Shown one piece after another: positions 1 to 12,000 of a stretch of DNA of 64,000 bases (within the stretch, counting starts at the first letter, position 1; each line of letters begins with the position of its first letter). The translations under genes were made by a program, and so were the position numbers. The notes under the pieces were generated by a model. The model was not told the DNA's origin. It searched no databases and saw only the letters and a list, made by a program, of their open reading frames with translations. The DNA comes from Druceiella hillmani (lineage: Eukaryota; Arthropoda; Insecta; Lepidoptera; Hepialidae): the NCBI GenBank assembly GCA_039881145.1, contig JAYKKI010000074.1:6571001-6635000 (forward strand), in the 5' to 3' direction.

Positions 1-245
1 CATTACATGCACTAAGTCACTAAATGTGAAATTTCTACCATAGTCGCAATTTTAACAAAACTAAGTGTATTTTTTTTTAAAAAAAGTATTAATACAACTC
101 AGATTTACCTAAATGATTCGCAAATAAATGTTTATTACCTTAACATACACAAAATGTGTTTAGGAAAAATGACTTTCCTAGACAGAGCGTTTTTAAGTTG
201 TCCACGTATAAGATAGAGAGCGTACCACTCTATTATTATATATCA
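1..245. mobile_element. terminal repeat of a DNA transposon, element continues outside or decayed
   Basis: The first 240 bases resemble the inverted ends of the element at 21383-22444. Shared stretches include actaagtcactaaatg, gaaatttctaccata, caactcagatt, taccttaacatacac and gagagcgtaccactctatt. Only one end is visible here and no transposase reading frame is preserved. Confidence 0.6.
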
Positions 246-867
246 AGAACAGTAACATACTGAAATAAAATATTTAGCTAATAACTTTACTTTAAACACA
301 GAAAGCTTTCAAACGGTAAGATTCGGCGCGAGTATTTATTCAATCTTACATTTATATAGCTCTGTTCTTACACTACAACAGTAACAAAAGCAGCATCTTT
401 AAGGTTGGTTAAAAACAATACTAGCTATTTATTAAGAGTTTAAGATCAAAGACGGCAATGTTGATTTTTGAATATCAAAAACAGCTAAGTAGTGACAGAT
501 CACCTCAACGTTTGAGAACCACTTTTAAAGCGCTAAGGACATGCCTGCACAATACAAATATAACGTCGTTGGTCACAAGCAATTATAGATCACATAGACA
601 TCAGCTCAATAGATTTTAATTAAGATAACAGATTAAGCAGAATAGAAAGAAACCTCCACTGAAACGTTTTCCTATAACATCCTTTTTTTCTAAATTTAAT
701 CTTGCCCGAATATTAAACTTTTTTCTACAAAAGCAATAGCGTACAAATAATCAAACAAACATATATTCCTGTTGGCTTTAATTAAATTTATATTCACTCA
801 GGTTAGTAACAAAATATTACAATTTTAGTGTTTATAATATACTTCTGAACATTCTAGCTGATATTTC

Positions 868-2658
868 TATTGTTAGCAAGTATAACTCGGAATAAAAAAT
901 GGATTTTTTATCACTTTGTAATAATGGCTTCAAAAATAAACAGCAGCGTTATTTAGGTGAAGAAGGATGTGGTTGTGTAAATGGGTTAGATCGGATTCGG
1001 ATCTTGCGATCTTATCTTTATTCAATGACGTATTCATATTGCTCACATCTAGACCGTAATCAACCTGTATGTGGTGTAACATGAAAGTGGGGTTTTTACA
1101 ATGTTGGTAATTGCTATTAAGATTATGGATAATAGAGCTCGATACAAAAAATTATTTTCAATTAATTATCTCACGACGAAACGGCACAGTTCGTGCTGTT
1201 AAAGAATTCATAATTGGAATATCGAATTTACATGTAGAAATATTTTAATACCATTTGAAAAGGCAATTCTCTAATATAACAAGTTCATATAAATATAGAT
1301 GCTTTCGGTTATAGAAATTGTTTTCGAAAAAATGAAACCATGTAATGAAACCAGGTTTTTGAACTTTTGGAAAATGAAAATAAAATACCTTTTACATAAT
1401 ATAACATGTAACATTATGCAGGAAATCGTATAAATGTTAACTACTGCAATGTACCGAATCGTTATAACGTATCAGAAGTGCGATTACAAGAATATAGGGT
1501 AAAATGTTTCTTTTAAAATACCAACTACTCCGTGACGATTGAATTCTAGGAAGTAGAATGAATACAACATCTGATGAAGCGGTACTTTCCTCATTTCCTC
1601 GAGTATCCAAAATATGGAACATTATCTAAATTTATGTACTTATTTGTGTGCTGTTGCGACATTAATATTCACTTACCTAATTGTTTTAAGAGATACCGCT
1701 TGGTAGCAGAATCGGTTATCAATTTTAAGCAGTAGCGTGCTATTGATGCACAGCAAAATTAATTACAGATGTAGTAATTAATTTGAAAATCAATTTAAGA
1801 ATATGATTAGTTAGTTTCATGACTTCAATTTCTGATTTCCTGCTTTCTTTTGAAAACCATAGATAATCTATGAACATTTGAATAGAAATTCAGTTCGATT
1901 TTTGCGTCTAATAATATTAACATTTCATTTATTTTTTTTTTCATTCGGTGTATAAATATGTTATTTTTTTTTTATTATTTTAATAGCTTTTTATTTCGTT
2001 ATAAAAAAATATAGTACCTTGTTGGAGCAAATTTCGGAAAACGAGAATCAGATCACACAAAAAGAGAACAATACAAAATCTTCTTTCAATATTATATAAA
2101 AATATGTTTTTTATAAAATCTACAATATTAGTAAAAGTATACACTAATATACTATGTATACTATTATGCATTAAACGATATAGGACACGCTATGTAGAAC
2201 GAGTTACTAATTGGATTATTGTTTATTAACAGTCTAAATTACATCGTTTCATTTTTTCGAAAACAATTTCGATAACCGAAAGCATATTTATATGAACTTG
2301 TTATATTAGAGAATTGCCTTTTCAAATGGTATTCAAATATTTTTACATGTAAATTCGATTTTCCAATTATGAATTCTTTAACAGCACGAACTGTGCCGTT
2401 TCGTCGTGAGATAATTAATTGAAAATTATTTTTTGTATCGGTCTCTATTATCCATAATGTAGTAGTGAAGTTAATAGCAATTACCAACATTGTAAAAACC
2501 CTACTTTCATGTTACACCGATCTATCCGATCTAACCCATTTACACAACCACATCCTTATTCACCTAAATAACGCTGCTCTTTACTTTTGAAGCCATTATT
2601 ATAAAGTGAAAAAAATAGATTTTTCATTGCGAGTTATACTTGCTAACAGAATAAAATA
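868..2658. mobile_element. foldback element with ~400-480 bp inverted arms
   Basis: Left arm about 868-1345, right arm about 2247-2658, in opposite orientation and clearly homologous. Paired stretches include tgttagcaagtataactcg with cgagttatacttgctaaca, and ctcacgacgaaacggcacag with its complement near 2393-2411. The arms differ by scattered substitutions and small gaps, so the insertion is not recent. The ~900-bp centre has no recognisable gene. An 83-codon frame in the right arm (2239-2490, minus) is open, but the left arm breaks it; I do not call it a gene. Confidence 0.75.
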
Positions 2659-3495
2659 AAAGGAAATAGACGACGTTTCGTAAGTCCGCAGCAAAGTAGC
2701 AGTGCGGCCCTAAATTTAACAGTACGCCAATGATGTAAAGAGCGACTACTGATTAATGAACACGTGCCCGTCTCGTAATAAAATAACTAATTTATTGTTT
2801 GTTTACATTTTGCATTACTGTATATATTAGCGCTCGTGTCCCGAGGTCAGATCAAAAGCTCAATGTACAATGCATGCCCGCTGCGATGACGAGGTCCACT
2901 CTTAAGTTAATACAAATATGATCGCGTGGAAGTATTTACTGTGAAATTAAGGTCAACTTAAGTACATCCGCTAAAATCATCCGCTAAAACGGGTGATAAT
3001 CCGATGGAGTAAGTTATAAATGTTCAATAACGTTATCTATTTACGTCGCTATTGTCAATAACAATAAAAAATAAAAGAAAACAAGCGGTCAAATGCGATA
3101 CGAAACCGCGTCAGAGCTTTGTAAGAAAAATTAGGTTAGATACGGATTTTACTTGATATTATTTAACGAGACACAGGAGTAAATAACTAATTTAGTGTTT
3201 TTTTGTTTAAATGCTGTTTAATCAAGTTTTTAATATAATCGGAACTAACTTTTTAATTCCGTTTTTGCCTTATTCTGGCATTTTACGTTAAACGGTGCCC
3301 GCAAAAAAATAATATCACTATAGAAAGGAAGGAAAAAACGCTAAGTAAATTTTAGAAATATTCCATTTATCTATATTTATGCAAAACAACAGACACAAAA
3401 AGTTTAACTGTGCTATTAAAATGCTTAAAGAAAATTTTAAAAATCTAATAAAAAGTAAATATAAATGTGAAAGTAAATGAGGAAGCGTAAAAATT

Positions 3496-3848
3496 ATTCA
3501 CAATAGTACTTCTCACTATACCCTGTACTATTCACAATAGTACTTCTCACTATACCCTGTACTATTCACAATAGTACTTCTCACTATACCCTGTACTATT
3601 CACAATAGTACTTCTCACTATACCCTGTACTATTCACAATAGTACTTCTCACTATACCCTGTACTATTCACAATAGTACTTCTCACTATACCCTGTACTA
3701 TTCACAATAGTACTTCTCACTATACCCTGTACTATTCACAATAGTACTTCTCACTATACCCTGTACTATTCACAATAGTACTTCTCACTATACCCTGTAC
3801 TATTCACAATAGTACTTCTCACTATACCCTGTACTATTCACAATAGTA
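3496..3848. repeat. perfect 34-bp tandem repeat, 10.4 copies
   Basis: The unit of 34 bases starts attcacaatagtacttctca and repeats at 3496, 3530, 3564 and so on to 3836, where a partial eleventh copy ends. I see no difference between copies. Each unit boundary holds a dyad gtactatt-cac-aatagtac (8-bp arms, 3-base loop). Confidence 0.97.
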
Positions 3849-3950
3849 GTCCTACTTCGAATAAAAAACAAACGATGCGATTGTTGACTTTCTCTATTTT
3901 AAGCATCTAAAATGTAAAAATGTAATTGATTACTTCTTTTTAGGAGAGCC

Positions 3951-4016
3951 GATATCGTTACGAAAGTATAATATCGATAATATTAAAAACTATCGTTCAT
4001 CTCTATCGATTATCGC
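3951..4016. promoter_or_regulatory. cluster of TATCGATA-like sites
   Basis: tatcgata occurs exactly at 3972-3979 and variants gatatcgtta, ctatcgttc and ctatcgattatcgc surround it within about 65 bases. TATCGATA is the DRE/DREF motif found in many insect core promoters. A start region for the missing 5' exons of vari is one possibility; no start exon was recognised after it. Confidence 0.3.
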
Positions 4017-4019
4017 ATT

Positions 4020-7000
4020 TAAACGCATTTGGTTTGAAAATATATTTTGCTACAACTTACATAGAAATAATTGTATTATTGAAAATGTAAAACATCAAGT
4101 CTACCAAAGATCAGACCTTCTGATCATTCATTCATTAATAAACGTCTGATCATTCACTCGTTTATTTTTATCCATATCGTATACATTTCATCTAACTAAT
4201 TCCACCACATTATCTTCCAAAATACTACTTATAAATAAAAAAAATCTGGAAAAAATTGTCACAAATATGTTATGACGTCAGTATTAAAAAAAAGTTAATT
4301 TCAATTGACTTTCTTTTCAAATATGCCTCAAGACTTTGTTATGAACAATTTAATTATTTATAGGAAACTATTCGACATAAAAAATTTAAATTTATTACTG
4401 AGATAGAGTATAGCAGCCCAATTATAAGCATAAAGTTTTAAGAGTTATTTTGATTCTAGGAGTTAATTTAAGGCGATAAACTGAGAAGTATAACATGTTT
4501 CAATACGATCATACTGGGTGTCAAATAAAAAATTATTGAAGCTCCAATTCAAGAATACATATAGGGGGAAATTGCTGTCCCTCACCCTTATCACCAAAGA
4601 GATCGCTCAGAAAAATCTGAAAAAAATCATGAATATTGAGAATTCGGCATAGATTGAATCAAAATTAGCAAGATTGAAAAATTCTAATGCGATTAATTGT
4701 TAAAATGCTCACCACTCAACTCCCGTCATACACGATGTAATGTCATCATCACTCATGAAGCCATAGGCGGTGGATAGATGGACGGAGTACATTACTAAAG
4801 TGGGGGCTGATAGCACGAGACACTAATTGTGCAAGTGTAGCTTACACTTGACTCTTTTTTATATCGATATCAGTTCTATGATAATATTAAATAATATTTT
4901 ACGGTATTAAACATACAATTTTTATGTAAACAATATTAATAAATAGACAACCCTAAATTCAATTACATACCCGTAATTCAATAAAAAAATGTAATTTAAA
5001 CATTTAACAAAAGTTATTTGTCTTCGCTTTGCAATTAAGTAATTAGAATGAACGAAAGTTAAAATGAGAGCAAGTACGATTTTGAGGTTCAAACCCAAAA
5101 AAAAGTTATTTATATCAAGCGGTAACATTTTTACTGCAATCAATTTTTTGATGCATTTTAAAAGTAGTAGAACACATATTTAGAAACTCAGACTAAAACC
5201 ATAAAAAATCTCAAGCAAAAAACTATATGTATTCTATCAAAATATTGGGTATCGTTCAATAAAATAAGAACTATTAATTTTTCATTCAAATTTATTTTGT
5301 CACCTTAAAACTGGAACCCATGCAATATACTTATGTCCACGATTATTAGTTCGCTCGTCGAAACAATTTTAACCGGCAATTGCCGATATGGCCCTCAGCT
5401 CCCTCTGCCGATTTTGTTTTATGGTTTCAAAAGGCTCAAGAAGTGTTCGACGATGCTGCAAGTAAAGTTGGGAGGAACAAAAAATGAGGCCATATACGAT
5501 GAATACGGTCGGTTTGATCGATGAAATTCATTTAGTTTTATGGCAAAAATTCGCGTTAGAACTAATGCGCATTTTTCAACAAAAATGCTATTCTGCCACA
5601 AATTTAGCCTTTTCCGGCGAACATTCTCACCCAGATAATATTGTTTATGGACTGTTTGTCTCTCCGGAAGAATTCCCTAGTGGACAATATAACGGTAGTC
5701 ACCCGTTATGACGCATTTCGTAAACACAAGGTATGCAGTACTCTTTCTGAAGAAAATTCAACTTCTTCGGACAAGTCATTTCACTGTCATGTCGTATAAA
5801 TGAAACAATGTCATATAAATTTAAATGGTGCAAATGAATTCGTAAGGCAGATCCAAATCCTGAGCTAACTCTCTTAGGCTTGAATTCTCGTCATCATTTT
5901 CACCATTTTCTTCACTTTGTGAGTATTTCCGTCAATCGAAGATATTATTGATCGACTATATATTATTGATCGACGATATATTTTCTCGGCTTTCGTTGAA
6001 TGTTTTGTACTACTCGAATGATGGCATCTTTTATAAAACTGACTAATTAAAATTATTCAAATATATGGTATGGTTAAGGATAATGCCTACTTTACTTAAG
6101 ACCCTTATATTTCGGTAAACTGAAGTGTTGAAGTGAAGAAAAAAATTGGCTTAATTTTTAATTTATCTGCACTAATCCAAGAAAATATAAATGTGTTTTA
6201 AGTAAATGAAGCTGAAAACTAGTAATCAAAAATCCTTCTCAATGAACATTTTGAATTACGGACAGATAATAAAGCTTGCAAATGTAAAACTAAGAATATC
6301 TGGCAGTAATTTCAGATGTAACTGTAAAAAACTTCATTAGCATACTTTTAATTTTTGTTCATTGAGTAATATAAGCAAAAGAATATAAAAACAGAATATC
6401 AAACCAATGAGCCTTGAGGTGTCCTTGTTTGTCTTTTATAACCGATTGTAAGGTAGTTTGTAAAATTCAAAATTACCACCTTGCAATACGAAACCAAAAT
6501 ATAGTAGTATCTTCTCGGAATTAAAATAAAATAAACGAAAAAAATAACATTATAAGAATACACTATACTTAAATAGGGTCTTGAAACTAAAATTAACATT
6601 GTTCTGAATGGAAAATTTAATCGATCTTAAAGAAAATAACATTTTTAACACAAATAAATAGCCATAATTTCATCATGGCTAGAGAAAAAATTGTTCCAAA
6701 TCATCCATTAGTTAGACATATGCAATTCTAGTAATATCATTTAAAGCAGTCTTTGCATTGTGGCTTTCCTTTCTTTCTTTTTGGGCTTTTCTTCTGACCT
6801 TCTACTTTTCGTTAGTTTTTTGCAGTTTTTTTGCAGTTTCTTTCTAAGTAATTTCGTTCGATAAAGTCTTGGAATCATGAAAAATCGATGTTCCACATAT
6901 CAAGAATTAACCTTTACGTACAGCTAGAACAGCAGCTACCAAATTTATTTTCATCATATAGCATGATTTCCTTTTTGGCATAAATATATTTGAGGAACCT

Positions 7001-8140
7001 GTAATTATAACAAAATCACATTCTGGACCTATAAATTTTATTCCGTCTCAATCGGAACGCTTCGTATTTTGGACTAAGACAAAGAAAACGTTCGAAACGA
7101 ACGAAGATTTCGTATTAAGACAAAGAAAATCAAAAATCACCCAAAAAAATTATGTAATCACAAAATTAAATACGTATGTGAAGTAGTTTACTTTGTAGTT
7201 TGCATTAAAGCTTAAAATAAAAAATAAATATAATGCCAAATAATTAGCTAGACTTTATTAGCTTCTATAGACTCGGTAAGTTTATAAAACTTTGATTTAT
7301 TCCACTGTTTTGAAAGATTACATACAAAATGACATTTAATTTTGTTAGTTGAAAGTGTATACCGGGTTATATCATACATCGTACATAAATAAGACAATAA
7401 CTTACGATAAAATTGGGAGAATTTTGTAATGCCCTTCCCAAACAACCTTCTCTTCTGACCGATGGGCTATAGAAAGTATTGATATATAGTTTTAATACGG
7501 AAAATTACATACATATGACGTTTCTTTTCTCAACCGTTTGAAAACCTGGTGATCACGGATCCCTAGATTGAGGAACGACATACTCTTCAGCGGAATCGTG
7601 GCGTTGTGTTAGGTAGAGTCACGAGCTCTTTGTCAATCATATACCCATGCGTGTTATAAAAATAATATATGTATGTTTTTAGAACGTCACTCGACATCAT
7701 TTTTCGAGATTTTTTAAATTCAAGGGTCATCACTTGGATGCCTAAAAACGATCCTCCAAGCCAAAGTTATATTGCAATATGAGATGCATTCAGTGGCACT
7801 TACTGTCATGATAACATAAAAAATAAATAGGTACTTTTAAGCTAATATACAGTAAGCGTATACTTTTTCTTTCAACAAGTTAACGTGAAATAAATTTTCG
7901 TAAAAATATTTTAAACATCTTTTCAATGAGCTTTTTATTTTTTAATTTTATGTGACAAATTAAAAAGTGTTATTATGGGTATAACAAGTATACATTTCCC
8001 ATTCTTCTTGAAGTTTACTCCTTAACAATCAATAATAATAATATTATTAAATATTATTAAATGTTATCACCTCAAATTCCAAAAAAAATTTACAATATAG
8101 CGCCCGGTATGAAGTTTTATGGGGAGTAAAATAAGAAGTC
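4020..8140. other. non-coding stretch upstream of vari exon A
   Basis: No convincing exon. Small local duplications only, such as tattattgatcgac at 5944 and 5961. Two overlapping frames at 5333-5711 stay open for 60-75 codons on the plus strand and have less biased composition than the surroundings, but I recognise no family and they shift frame relative to each other. Confidence 0.5.
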
Positions 8141-8568
8141 TGTAAGTTTGGATGTAGGAAGTAATCTCCGAAACTACTCATCCGATTTCAAAAATTCTTT
8201 CACTAATATTTAGAAAAGACCTTCAGGATGGACATATATTGTATATTATCCCGTTAAATTTTTTTCATATATTATAAAAATGTTAAATGTTGTAAGTTTG
8301 GATGTAGAAGGCACTCTCCGAACATACTTGTCCGATTTCAAAAATTCTTTCACTAATATTTAGAAAGGACCTTCAGGACGAACATAAATTGTATATTGTC
8401 CCGTTAGAAACTTTTTTCATGTATTATAAAAAAGTTAAATTTTGTAAGTTTGGATGTAGGAGGTAATCTCCAAAATACTCATCCGATTTCAAAAATTCTT
8501 TCACCAATATTTAGAAAGGACCTTCAGGATGAACATAGGTATATATAGATATATTATCTCGTTTGAAA
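8141..8568. repeat. ~151-bp tandem repeat, about 2.8 diverged copies
   Basis: tgtaagtttggatgtag recurs at 8141, 8291 and about 8443. Each copy also has catccgatttcaaaaattct and tagaaaggaccttcagga. The wording (gatttcaaaaattctttcac) is that of widespread insect interspersed repeats, possibly Helitron-associated. A 45-base segment, attattaaatg..atcacctcaaattcc, flanks it at about 8050 and again at 9224. Confidence 0.8.
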
Positions 8569-8910
8569 TAAATTCATGGAGGCCACTTTTGCAACACAAG
8601 TCAACGAAAAACAGTCGAGCAAATGCGTTTCTTATGAACGCTGCCTTAATAGTAAGAGATACATTGATATACTATATTGATATTTATATTTATATACAAT
8701 GTTACCTATTTTATATATTCCAAGACAATCGTAATGAAGAAGTAAACTCCAGTGGCGTGTCGGAGCTGATACACACATTGTTTATATTTCTCTGTAATCA
8801 ATCAGAACTTATTGCTATGTTTTATATTTAGTCTATCATGGTTTTCCGAAGACCATTTTATATCTTTGCCTAGAATATCTATTTACAATGAAATTTTTTT
8901 TTTATTTCAG

Positions 8911-9005
8911 AAGAATCAGAAAAAGTCGAAGAGGACTTAAATAACCATGAAGAAATATTTTTAAAGGGAATTCTGGAGAGTCCAGGTTTTCTTCGAAAAT
9001 ATGAT
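8911..9005 (+). CDS. vari: vari exon A: start of L27 domain
   Basis: Acceptor tttatttcag/aag and donor gat/gtgagt. The exon enters with two bases finishing a split codon, then reads [19 protein letters not shown] and on to [20 protein letters not shown] matches the IFLRGIMESP of MPP2 at the start of its L27 domain. The 32 residues between ESP and the next conserved leucine pair have the same length as in MPP2, so no small exon is missing between this one and 10429. Confidence 0.85.
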
Positions 9006-12000
9006 GTGAGTAACTTTGTCTATTACATAACTATTATATGCAGCAAAAGAGAAATTGCTTCTTTGAATGATAAATAAAATGTTCGTGACCTAACTACCAA
9101 TGACCGGTTTAGAATATATAAAAAATGTTGCCCATGTCAATACACCGATTTCAAATTAACAACGCAAGTTTTTATTAACGCAACAGGTTGTATCAAAATT
9201 GAAGAGCGCTATAAGAAATATCTAATATTATTAAATGTAATCACCTCAAATTCCAAAAAATTTTTACAATGTCATATAAAATAAATAAATTAGTTTTGCA
9301 GATTCTTAAATTCGGCTCTCTTCGCCATCGACCAAACGAGTTCACTGTTCGAACAAAATAGCCTCTTCTGACATCGATCAAGCGAGTTCACTGGATAACT
9401 CATTTCATCGTTTCAAAAATTACGTTTTATTTTTGATCAATATTTTATTTGAGTATAATTTAATGTAATACGCATATGTTATTGTATACCTATAATCAAT
9501 GTAATATTTCAATGTATATAGATAGTGTTTAATATTTTATTTGAGGGTAATTTAATTTAATAACGCGTATGTTATTGTATTTTTATTTTAGTTTTCACTT
9601 CTATTATGTGATAAAAAGCCAGTGTTTTTCTTTTTGTTATTTTTTTTAATTGCAAACAGAAAACTAATTTTAAATTTATTACTTTTACAAAATATTTGAA
9701 TTTTAACCTGCATGTGAAATGTTTTATATTATTTCATTAATTTTTTGTTGAGCTCGAAACTCGACGAACGAGAAATTGAAATTAATTTATAAATGCGTTA
9801 TTATTTCTAAATAATTTAAGTGAGGTTACGAAATAAAATTGTATTTGAGGCGTATAAAAAATATCATATCAAGCTGTAGGAAAAAAAACTCATTATAATC
9901 ACAATTTTGTGCATAAAATATATGAAAATTAAATGGAATCATTATTTCACTTACACAATGCGTAGGTAACATAAGCCGGAATACTCCCAAAACAGTCTAT
10001 GGTAAAAGGGCGTTGTTACCTGCATTGTGCAAGTTATGTATTCGTTTGTTTACGTATACAATTATAGGAGTGTATGTGCCGATGTGTATACGGATTCAAA
10101 ACTGTTTGTTGTCAAATGTAGAGTCACAATCTGCTCTTGGTTACAAATCTTAACGATTCCTTTATGATTTGTACAAATTCCAATTAGAAATTTGAAGTGT
10201 ACGTATCCACTCGTAACTTTTACATTCGATTATACTCGATTTCACTCAGGTTTAATACAATAACTTCGTAGTGATATCTTCAGCCACACCTTCTGTGACA
10301 AAAGAACATCGTCAATACAACCTAATTACCGTTAAATTGTGTATTTAACTACATGCTCAGCAATTAATATGAATACTATTATCGTTAATCGACTTCCTAA
10401 TGCCAAATTCTCTTAATATTCTTTTCAGTGTAGAGACGGTGAGTCGGATTCACTAGTAGTGAAACCTGTGTCGCTTGGTAATGTCAGTATTATAAAATCT
10501 TTAAGTCAATATAGAGGAAATAATATAAGGACAATAGAGCAAGCTGAGCTTGCTATATTATTATCAAAAGCTCACTTTAAGGTATTTATTATATTTTATT
10601 ATTTATTTTTATATGCTTAAGAATTGTGTTTCATAGATATAACTTATTGAATTATTATTTGATATCATGTTTTCATATTCTACTTATCGAAACTACCAAC
10701 ATGATATTTTTTATCAAGTTTATGAATAATTTTGCTTTAATACCTTATGACGTCTTACATTGTTTAAACAAAAAATACGACTTTCACCATGACATAGTTT
10801 CAGTTGTCAATTTTTTTATTTAAATTATTTCCGCGTGATGTTACTGATGATGTTACTTCCTTTGACAATAAAAATTGGTACAATTACGATAAAGATTATT
10901 TCATATGATGTGTACCCAATTCTTTTTATAATGATTTGATCTTTACTATCTTATTTAATGATTAAAGCATATAATCAAATATGTTTACAGGCGCTTATTG
11001 ATGCTCACGATCAGATTGGAGCTCTTTGGTTTACTCGGGGATCTGGTATTGACTTATTAGGTAGCACAATTGACAACAAGAATTTTGTGAACGACGACGG
11101 CGAAATGCCGGCTGAAGCAGTCAAAGTTGTCGGCTTAAGAAAAAGTCCAAACCAGCCACTTGGTCTCACTGTAAGTATGTTTTGACTATCTATAAGATTG
11201 TCAATTATTGTTACAATATTTTTAATATCTGTCTTACTTTCTGTATAAAATTTTATGTAAGAGAAATATATTCAATATAAAAAAGTTATATTAAAGATAA
11301 GACAAATACTTGTCTATTTACAATATTTCTGAAATGTATGGTGTAAGAGATTTTATCCTCTTGGATAGTGTTTTAAAAATTGTGTAATCATTAGATAACT
11401 CTTTCATATTCTCACCTAATAAATAAATAGCTATATTGTTTTGTCTATAACATTACAGTAATAACTTAGAAGTTATGAATAAGGATTGAATTATTACATT
11501 TAAGACATACATAAATTAATCTATTTATAAACTGTTAATGATGTAAATTTGTAAACAGGTAATAATCACAAAAACTATTAATATATTTACAACGCAATTC
11601 TTAAAAAAAAATCTTAAATTTCTGAAAACATCAAATGGTAACATTATGCAGTATAAAAAAATGGGCAATACTACTGTTCTTGACTGAAACCAGGACAAAA
11701 TTGATAGTACTTATTGTACAGTATTGGAAGTAAAAAGCTGCTTATTTGCGCAATTGTCTAGGTACAAGCCATTAAACACCTGACATTTATAGTTTATATA
11801 CCACTAGCTTCTTGATCAACAATTGTTTATTGCTTATGGTATTTCTTTTATGTAAAAATTAAACTAAAATTCTTTACTTATAGTGACTGGGAATAATGGC
11901 AGTACAAATTGTCATGTGACCCTAAAGTATCTGAGTCATCGTCACTAAATATGTAAGGTCAATTTAATTTAGGGGCCATTATGGTTGAATACATGTTATG

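Noticed and set aside
2239..2490. 83-codon frame as a gene
   Set aside because: It lies in one arm of a foldback element and the homologous arm at about 1100-1345 has stops and shifts in the same frame.
3496..3848. CRISPR array
   Set aside because: Identical units repeat head to tail with no variable spacers, and the surroundings are an animal genome.
8529..8831. 100-codon frame just upstream of vari exon A as the missing N-terminal exon
   Set aside because: It overlaps repeat sequence, is low in complexity (YIDIYIYIQ), and no donor in phase 1 within it connects sensibly to 8911.
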